This document shows, one piece after another, positions 57,051-64,000 of a stretch of 64,000 bases of DNA (the stretch's first letter is position 1; the number at the start of each line of letters is the position of its first letter). A model generated the notes under the pieces. The model was not told the origin of the DNA. It ran no database searches and was given only the letters and a program-made list of their open reading frames with translations. The DNA comes from Stercorarius parasiticus (lineage: Eukaryota; Chordata; Aves; Charadriiformes; Stercorariidae). The position numbers and the translations under genes were made by a program. The stretch covers positions 265,396 through 329,395 of the forward strand of contig VWZL01001293.1 of assembly GCA_013396915.1 (NCBI GenBank), given 5' to 3'.

Positions 57051-57794
57051 TTAGCTGGGGGTTGGGGGNGCTGCAGGCACCACATGGCGCTGCAGATGTT
57101 GGGGGCTTCACGTGTGCGGAGCTCATCAAACCAAGGCCCGCGCCGGACCCCCGGGCGGGCGCCGTCCCTCGGCACGCCATCTGCTTCCCACCCCGCGCCG
57201 GGCCACAGCAAACCTCCGTCAGCTGTGGGAGCCGTGCTTGTTTTTCCTGCTGCTGGTTTCTGCTTTTTCTCCTGCTGCTGGAGAGAGGCTCGAGCCGGAG
57301 TTTTCTGCCCCCGGTTTCACAACCAGGGGCTGAGGAGCTCCAGGGGATGCTCGGGCTGGGGGCTCCACCTGCACTAACCTCTGCTGAGACTGGAGTTTCT
57401 TGGAGAAACACACATCCCATTGCCAGGATAGCTTTCCCCCAGCCTTTGCAGGTGCCCCCCCCCACACCTCCCACCCACGATGGATGCTGGGGACCCCCAA
57501 AGGTTGCAGGAAGCCTCTCGCCATCAAGCTGTGCTTGGCAGGGACCAGCCCCCTCTGCCCCGGCTCCTCTGGCAGCATCTCCATCACCGCCCGCACCCGT
57601 GCTGGGGCCGGTCCCCCACCCCGCGTGGGGTGCCCGTCCCACACATGCCTCCCTCATAGCCCTGACGGTCCCCCACCCCAGAAAACTGGCATTTATAAGA
57701 TCACTGGGTATGATTGTTTCTCACCCCTTGCGTTTAGCCGGCCGGCCGCAGCGCTGCAGGAGACGCAGAGCAAGACAGGCACTGCGAGCTAATT
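57051..57794. other. GC-rich spacer with one ambiguous base
   Basis: A lone N at 57069 sits in a G run. A 266-codon plus-strand frame (57041-57841) and a 208-codon minus-strand frame both read through it. Both are low-complexity without domains. C run near 57457-57466. Confidence 0.42.
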
Positions 57795-57892
57795 ATAGAC
57801 TCATAGAATCATGGAATGGTTTGGGTTGGAAGGGACCTTAAAGATCATCCAGTTCCACCCCCTGCCCTGGGCAGGGACACCTCCCACTAGGC
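57795..57892 (-). mobile_element. CR1 LINE, short 3'-terminal fragment
   Basis: The plus strand reads GACTCATAGAATCATGGAAT, GGTTTGGGTTGGAAGGGACC, TTAAAGATCATCCAGTTCC and GGGCAGGGACACCTCCCACT, the reverse complement of the CR1 3' tail including the ATTCTATGA repeat motif. Only about 98 bp remain, a typical strong 5' truncation. It appears the closest of the three clear copies to the consensus, so probably the youngest. Confidence 0.95.
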
Positions 57893-59504
57893 TAATTAAG
57901 CTGCTGGAGGAGCTGGAAGAATTGCTCTCATCACCAAAACAATTAAATGCAAAATGGTTGTGATTTTTGACCTAAAAGGACATGAGAAGGGGAATCATTG
58001 AGGAACGGAGGACATCCCCAGCAGCCCTGAGTTGCCAGGAAGGCTCCAGGCAGGTGCTCATCCCACCCGGCTCCCTGGAGCAGAGGTGGGAATGGCGGAT
58101 GGGTCCCCTGCAAAAGCCCCGGAGCACCGGGAAAGGGCCCCCCTGGCCACCTGGGGAGGCAGAGGAGAGCCTTCCTCCCTGGGTCACCCCTGGCCTCTCT
58201 GGGGCCTGGATTGAACCCTCTGCGCTCAAAGTCCGCTGAGCCTCTGGGCTCCACGGGGAAAATGAGAAACCGCTCAGGAGGCAGGGGGAAACTTTGCTTC
58301 AGAGGGGCTTGGTTTCCCCTGGAATCGTTATGGATTTTGGAGGCCTGATAAAACAGCTGGCAATCTGCTCCCAGCAACGGAACCCAAATAAAACCAATGC
58401 TATTTGCCCTCTGAAGGAGTTTTCATTATCACGTCGTCTGGGCACTGCTGCCCCATCTCGCCTTGCCCAGCCCCGTGGGGGCAGCAGCGGGTGTTTGACT
58501 CCGGTTTGTGCCCTTTTTGGGGAGCTCGGGAGCGGTGGGTGCTGACCCAAGGCTTTGCTGCTAAAAAACCTCTTCACTTTCTTGGTGCCCTCAGAGGAGA
58601 CAGACCGGAGAAGGGCCTTCTGCTGGGGAAAGTCAGAGCAAACAAGTGAGCAGGGACCCCTGGGGCTCAGCGCTTGCCCAGGGATGCTCGGAGTCTCTGG
58701 GGAGTCTCAGGGGTGAGCTTCTGGACCTGGCAGAGCATGGGAGGCTGCTGAGCTGCTCCTAAAAGTCCCTGAATCTAACGGGGAGAGCGTCGTGCCAAGG
58801 CTCATGTCGGTGCGTGCCCGGCAGACAGAGGAGGTGTGGAATTACTGAGTTCTGCTGCAGAAGTGGTGGCTCTCCTTCGCTTCCAGGATGCTGAGCTCGG
58901 AGACTCGCCCCTTCCCAAACTTCATCCTTGTCCACGATGTAATTAGCGGTGGCAGCCCTGACGAACTTGTGCCGGTGACGCACGGTTTGCCCGCCGCTGA
59001 TGGGGATGCAGGCACACCTGTCCTGCTGTCGCCCGCCCAGAGGCATTGCTCGCTCGGTGTCAACACGACCCGTGGGTGCACGGCCTGTGCCAGGCCAGGT
59101 CTCAGCGCCGGTACGACTCTTTGCTTCCTCCCGCCGGGCGCGGGCAGGAGGAGGAGCGTGGTCCCCAGGGGGTGTCAGGGACCTGCCACCAGCAGCCCCC
59201 CAGCATTGCTGCAGGGCGCCGAGTGCACATTCAAGGTGCTTGGGTGCAGATGGGGTACCAACCGGTCTCTGACGTTTTGGGAAGCATCACTACGCCGTGC
59301 CAGCGAGGCTGGACAGGTCCTGCAGGTCCGGCTGCTGGAGTCAGCCAGCACAGGGGATGGTCATGGTTGTCTTTCAGGGACAAGGTACATCCCTGTCCCC
59401 ATCGCGCTTGAATGACCTGATCCATGGCCTCAGAAACCCAGAGACTATAACACACCACCGGTGGGTGTGTGTTTCACGTGGGTTGCTGGTGGGCAGAGAG
59501 AGCT
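57893..59504. other. Mostly GC-rich spacer, no gene seen
   Basis: A short AT patch at 57890-57965 borders the CR1 fragment. Frames up to 175 codons are unrecognised. No other repeat until the pyrimidine-rich array. Confidence 0.4.
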
Positions 59505-60376
59505 TTATTCACCATCCTTTCTCTTCCCTTTATCCACCATCCCTTCTCTTCCCTTTATCTGCCATCCTTTCTCTTCCCTGTATCCACCATCCCTCTCTTC
59601 CCTGTATCCACCATCCGTTCTCTTCCCTTTATCCGCCATCCTTTCTCTTCCCTGTATCCACCATCCTTTCTCTTTATCCACCATCCTTTCTCTTCCCTGT
59701 GTCCACCATCCCTCCCTTCCCTTTATCCATCATCCCTCCCTCCCCGTTATCCACCATCCATTCTCTTCCCTTTATCCACCATCCTTTCTCTTTATCCACC
59801 ATCCTTTCTCTTCCCTGTGTCCACCATCCCTCCCTTCCCTTTATCCATCGTCCCTCCCTTCCCGTTATCCACCATCCGTTCTCTTCCCTTTATCCACCAT
59901 CCTTTCTCTTTATCCACCATCCCTTCTCTTCCCTTTATCCACCACCCTCTCTTCCCTTTGTCCACCACCCCTTCTCTTCCCTGTATCCACCATCCTTTAT
60001 CCACCATCCGTTCTCTTCCCTGTATCCACCATCCTTTCTCTTTATCCACCATCCTTTCTCTTCCCTGTGTCCACCATCCCTCCCTTCCCTTTATCCATCA
60101 TCCCTCCCTCCCCGTTATCCACCATCCATTCTCTTCCCTTTATCCACCATCCTTTCTCTTTATCCACCATCCTTTCTCTTCCCTGTGTCCACCATCCCTC
60201 CCTTCCCTTTATCCATCATCTCTCCCTTCCCTGTGTCCACCATCCCTTCTCTTCCCTGTATCCACCGTCCTTTCTCTTTATCCACCACCCCTTCTCTTCC
60301 CTGTATCCACCATCCTTTCCCTTTATCCATCACCCCATCCCTTCCCTGTATCCACCACCCCTTCCCTTCTCTCAAG
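59505..60376. repeat. Pyrimidine-rich minisatellite (25/24/20-bp units, 118-bp higher-order unit)
   Basis: Basic units are near TTCTCTTCCCTTTATCCACC plus ATCCC (25 bp), with 24-bp variants and a shortened 20-bp unit (TTCTCTTTATCCACCATCCT). The marker GTGTCCACCATCCC starts at 59699, 59817, 60067 and 60185, giving spacings of 118, 250 and 118 bp. This indicates five-unit blocks (25+20+25+24+24) that were duplicated. The plus strand lacks stops, producing frames of 335-479 codons that are artefacts. The strand is almost free of G. Confidence 0.95.
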
Positions 60377-60575
60377 GAGCGGGGCAGGACCCCGCGTTTC
60401 GCAGCCATCCCAGTCTCTTGTCTTTTTTTCTTTTTTTTTTTTTTTTTGCGAGAGGAGGGGTTTGGTAGTTGTTACCCCGCGGTGCTTATTGAAACGGGCA
60501 GCCTGGCACCGGGATGTGACGAGGAGGTTGACAGGGTAAAAGGAAGGAGAGAAGGAGGGAGGCTGGCCGGGGCGG
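60377..60575. other. Spacer with a poly-T tract
   Basis: T runs at 60423-60429 and 60431-60447, just after the pyrimidine-rich array. No gene. Confidence 0.45.
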
Positions 60576-60770
60576 CCATGCATTATTTACTGCTGCTCTC
60601 ACATGTGTGGTCTCAGCCAGGTCTCCGATGCGGCATAATGGATTGCAAAGCCCCTTTGTATGCTTGGTGTGGCCGCCGCTATATTTTAGACTTGAGTCAT
60701 TCAAGTAAACCCCGGGCAATGCTCTGCGCAGGCTGATTAACCTTTTCTTTCCCAGGGACTGACTCATTTT
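60576..60770. promoter_or_regulatory. Small moderately AT-rich island
   Basis: CATGCATTATTTAC, GGCATAATGG and GCTATATTTTAG are its AT-rich words. TGAGTCATTCAAG contains an AP-1-like TGAGTCA (60694-60700). Weak evidence. Confidence 0.22.
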
Positions 60771-61335
60771 CCCTCGCAGCGTGGCGTCCCTCGCCCGGCA
60801 CCCTCGGCCCGCCCTGGCAGCCGTATTGCCGACCGGCCGGCGCGGAGGGGGTTTGGTTCCCCGGCGCTGGGGTCCCTGCGGCGGAGGAGCAGCAGATTGG
60901 CCCTATCTCTGCCCCCTCTAATCCCAAATAAAGTCCCCTAAGCTCCTTGGCAGCACTGCCTGCCGCAGGCGGGGGCACGGTGGTGGCAGTGGTGGGGGGA
61001 CCAAGCGGGAGGCAGGCAGGCACGGGGAGCAGATCCGGATGGATATAATATCCCGCTCCGGCAGGAGTGAGGTCTCCCAGGCTACGGCGTGGGAGGTTGG
61101 TCTGAAATTGGGAGGAAGAGCCGCACATTTAACCCTCCTCCCGCCTCGGGCTGCAGGGCAGGAGCGCGGGAGGCGGAGGTTGTGGGGGCTGTAAGGGGAC
61201 AGGCAATGCGCTGGGGGGGTCAGGCACAAGCCAGGGTCGCGTGTGCACCCCAAACGTGGGTGACACCCCCCCCTCAGCCCGGGAGCTTGCCGGCACCCCC
61301 GGAGCTTGCGGTAACACACAGCTGCAAAGTGCTGC
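60771..61335. other. GC-rich spacer, no gene seen
   Basis: CpGs cluster at 60790-60890. A 149-codon minus-strand frame (60918-61367) is unrecognised. Confidence 0.4.
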
Positions 61336-61964
61336 CCATTTATCTCCTTCATCTCCGTGGTTTGCAAGATGAGGTTGTATTTCTCTTTTTATAACCCAGG
61401 GAAGAAGTAGTTGGGTTTCTATAAAAAAAAAAAAAAAAAGGAAAGAAAAGAGGTGTTGGTTTTCTGAAGAGGGCTGACTGTAATTGTGTCTGTGAAGGTA
61501 GCTGCTCTGCAAGCCTACAGGGAAGAAGCCCCTCTAGGTCCATAAATAATTCAGCGGCTCTGACACAGACTGCAGGCATGTCGGCGGAGTTCCTCTGCTG
61601 CAGATAAATCTATTGATCCTTGTTTGGTCTGAACCCCGGAGACGGAGCTTCCTGCACAGGCCCTGCCATCGCCTTCCTGCAGAGCCAGCGGCTCTCAGCA
61701 CCCTCCGCCTCCTGGTGACGGAGGTGTCACAGGGGCTCTGAGCCACCATCCCACTGGGGACCAAGAAGCGCCCCGTGCCACCCGCTGCCCGCTGCTCCCG
61801 AGGAGCGTGTCGCTGAAGGCCTTTATCACCCCTCCTCCTCACTATAGGATGAATAATTAGCTCTTCTGGCTAATCACCCTGGAGTTCTGCACACTGAAAG
61901 GGAACACTTCTGCTCCCTATTAAAAGCAAAAAGTTATGCCAGTATCCCCTCGTGCCTTCCCGGT
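61336..61964. other. Mixed spacer with an A run, no gene seen
   Basis: A 17-18 base A run near 61422-61439 and AATAATTC near 61546 are the AT-rich landmarks. GC-rich from 61630 to 61830, then ATGAATAATTAGC near 61849. No gene. Confidence 0.37.
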
Positions 61965-62556
61965 GGCCACAGCATCCTCCTGCCATGGCAGCATCCTCCC
62001 ACCACAACAGCATCCTTCTGCCATGAGAGCATCCTCCCGCCACGGCAGCATCCTCCCACCGTGGCAGCATCCTCCTGCCACGGCAGCATCCTCCTGCCAT
62101 GAGAGCATCCTCCTGCCACAGCAGCATCCTCCTGCCATGGCAGCATCCTCCCACCACAACAGCATCCTTCTGCCATGAGAGCATCCTCCCGCCACGGCAG
62201 CATCCTCCCACCGTGGCAGCATCCTCCTGCCACGGCAGCATCCTCCTGCCATGAGAGCATCCTCCTGCCACAGCAGCATCCTCCTGCCATGGCAGCATCC
62301 TCCCACCACAACAGCATCCTTCTGCCATGAGAGCATCCTCCCGCCACGGCAGCATCCTCCCACCGTGGCAGCATCCTCCTGCCACGGCAGCATCCTCCTG
62401 CCATGAGAGCATCCTCCTGCCACAGCAGCATCCTCCTGCCATGGCAGCATCCTCCCACCACAACAGCATCCTTCTGCCATGAGAGCATCCTCCCGCCACG
62501 GCAGCATCCTCCCACCGTGGCAGCATCCTCCTGCCACGGCAGCATCCTCCCAGCAC
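61965..62556. repeat. 19-bp minisatellite with a perfect 152-bp higher-order unit
   Basis: About 31 units of the form CAGCATCCTCCTGCCATGG. The marker ACCACAAC falls at 62001, 62153, 62305 and 62457, exactly 152 bp (8 x 19) apart. The three full 152-bp copies appear identical base for base, and a fourth is cut short at about 62556. No stop occurs on the minus strand in any frame, so frames of 214-231 codons (Gly/Cys/Arg-rich, 19-residue period) are artefacts. Perfect copies indicate recent expansion or homogenisation, or assembly duplication. Confidence 0.97.
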
Positions 62557-62735
62557 CGGAGCCATCTATGCCCGGCAAATATTGTGCTGTAGAGTGAAAG
62601 CATCCCTTAGCAGGGCCAACAGTGGCCCCGCTGAGCCCGCGTCCGCACCACGCAGCAGAAGACCCGCACAGAAATCACTTGTGACCCCCGCAAAGGTTCT
62701 TGCTAGCCGTGCTCCGTGGGTGCTGTTCGCAAGTA
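62557..62735. other. GC-rich spacer
   Basis: No gene or repeat recognised between the 19-bp array and the next AT-rich island. Confidence 0.35.
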
Positions 62736-63380
62736 GTTTCAATTTGGGCTTTAAACTTAAAAAGGGAGGAAGATGGGGAAAATCATCTTTTTCTTGTTTC
62801 CTGCACTGCAATGGCTTCTGAGCTGCACAGTTCGCTGGGAAGGGTTGGTTTTCCCAGTTGTCTGCTGGGCATTGCGTCCTTCCCCGAGTGGTAAAGCCAA
62901 CACGAGCCCTTGTACAGGCACAGGCGTGTTGTTATAAAGGTATTCCAAGGCACCTCTTCTGGCAGGGTTATCCTCCCCCTTGTTGAACGCACTGAAAAGA
63001 TTCAAACGCTTCAATGGATTAAGCATTTGGTTTTACTTGGATTAATTTTTTTTTTTTCCCGTGAATATAAACCATTTTGCATTTCAAACTCCTTCAGCAA
63101 ACAGAGCAGTTTGTCTTTGTGTTTGCTAATTTAAAAACAAATATTTGCCTGCCAAGCAAATATAGTCTCTTAGGATGTGCTATTAATAGGATAATTAGGC
63201 AGCCGGTAATGAAAAGGATTGCTGGTAATTATGGCAAGATTTGTTTTGGCATTTGAAGGCAGAAAGGGAGGCTGAAGTGCTAAAATCTACCTTAGAGTTA
63301 ATTAGCGCTATTAGAATACACCTGAAAAAATAGGCCAGCTAATGAACACTTCAGTTTATTTTTAAAGAGGCCGTGCAAGT
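62736..63380. promoter_or_regulatory. AT-rich island, candidate conserved non-coding element
   Basis: The AT-rich core is about 63000-63370, with GCTAATTTAAAAAC, GCTATTAATAGG, ATAATTAGGC, GGTAATTATGGC and GAGTTAATTAGCG (63296-63308), plus a T run near 63047-63057. GCTATTAATAG (63179-63189) is nearly palindromic. All frames are closed in the core. Enhancer-like by motif density. Confidence 0.38.
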
Positions 63381-63645
63381 GGGTTTTTCCGTGAGATATT
63401 TAGAAAGAAAACAGAATCCTCTTTTTTTTTTTCAGGTTTCGGGTGGGATGAAGTGTCGCTCCCCGGCAGGACGGAATCGCTGGGAACCCCCCCGGAGCGG
63501 CGCGGCTCAGGTCCCAGGGACTGGGGGGGTCCCGGCCGGCCCCAGCGGGGCTTTGGGGGGTGTCGGGCAGTGCCGGCTGCTCCGGCAGCGCCGCGGGGGC
63601 TCTGGCTGGGGTCAGCCTGAAGGGACGGTTTATTTTCCAGCTGCA
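63381..63645. other. GC-rich spacer
   Basis: CpG-containing GC-rich sequence after a T run near 63423-63433. A 114-codon minus frame is unrecognised. Confidence 0.35.
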
Positions 63646-64000
63646 GAGGAGAAACCTTTCCGTTATATAAAGCCTCCCCTCGCCCACAATTGAACTTTAT
63701 GTGCATTTGTTGGTATACAAAAAAAAAAAAAAAAAAATTAAAAAAATGCAGTGGCTGGCCCCGAAATGATTAATTAGAAAATTACATTTATATAACCCTC
63801 TAATCTGTATTTGTGCGTTGCCAAGGGCAGAGGCAGAGGTAGGGGAATTACATCCAGATTAGCTCTGAGCCAAAGGACGCCCCAGATCTGAGATTATTTT
63901 GAGGGCAGAAATTGTGAAAATGTACCCATTTGGGGAAAGAGAGCCAAAATTAGGGGTTTTTCCTTAATTCTCCCCTCCCACGATTAAAAAAAAAAAAAAA
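63646..64000. promoter_or_regulatory. AT-rich right edge with two A runs
   Basis: A 20-base A run (63719-63738) is followed by TTAAAAAAA, then TAATTA at 63771-63776 and GAAAATTACATTTATATAACC. A 15-base A run (63986-64000) is cut by the window edge. Candidate regulatory DNA by composition, but simple sequence contributes to the signal. Confidence 0.27.

Noticed and set aside
59297..60736. 479-codon plus-strand open frame (the longest in the window)
   Set aside because: It runs through the pyrimidine-rich minisatellite, whose unit has no stop in any plus-strand frame. Two other phases are open over the same DNA, so it is an artefact.
61870..62603. Three minus-strand frames of 214-231 codons with cysteine/glycine-rich repeats
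   Set aside because: They are the three phases of the 19-bp array; the 19-residue periodicity comes from the repeat unit.

Overview
This window looks like non-coding vertebrate nuclear DNA, most likely from a bird. Three clear 3'-terminal fragments of the CR1 LINE (about 19893-20253, 28345-28465 and 57795-57892) carry the typical sauropsid CR1 tail. Interspersed repeats are otherwise very sparse, GC content swings sharply between GC-rich and AT-rich blocks, and homopolymer runs plus G/C-rich minisatellites are common. A 68-base N gap (49034-49101) and two lone Ns (24107, 57069) show that it is a draft assembly. Species, chromosome and neighbouring genes cannot be read from the sequence.

I find no protein-coding gene, RNA gene or prokaryotic-type feature that I can support. 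The many open frames of 60-480 codons are explained by GC-rich composition (few stop codons) or by tandem repeats that lack stops. None shows a recognisable domain, a convincing exon with splice sites, or homology that I recognise.

Layout: GC-rich spacers alternate with AT-rich islands of 0.2-0.8 kb packed with homeodomain-type TAATTA/ATTA cores, TGTCA sites and POU octamers. The clearest islands are 10500-10960, 16301-16745, 18176-18785, 21530-22250, 22720-23275, 26081-26860, 31971-32800, 33011-33880, 43586-44190, 44441-44710, 46256-46520, 54046-54500, 56506-57050 and 62736-63380. This pattern resembles a gene desert or long intron around a developmental regulator, with the islands as candidate conserved enhancers. 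That is inference from composition and motifs only, because no alignment was possible.

Repeats: a roughly 45-bp minisatellite lies at 977-1236 and a 163-bp tandem duplication (96% identical) at 27557-27882. Three larger arrays sit in the last 11 kb: a 13-bp array (53130-53810), a pyrimidine-rich 25/24/20-bp array with a 118-bp higher-order unit (59505-60376), and a 19-bp array with a perfect 152-bp higher-order unit (61965-62556). The most unusual single object is a long inverted repeat at 26905-27005. Its two mismatches both become G-U wobbles in a plus-strand RNA, giving an unbroken 42-bp stem. I found nothing that amounts to a new multi-gene biological system.
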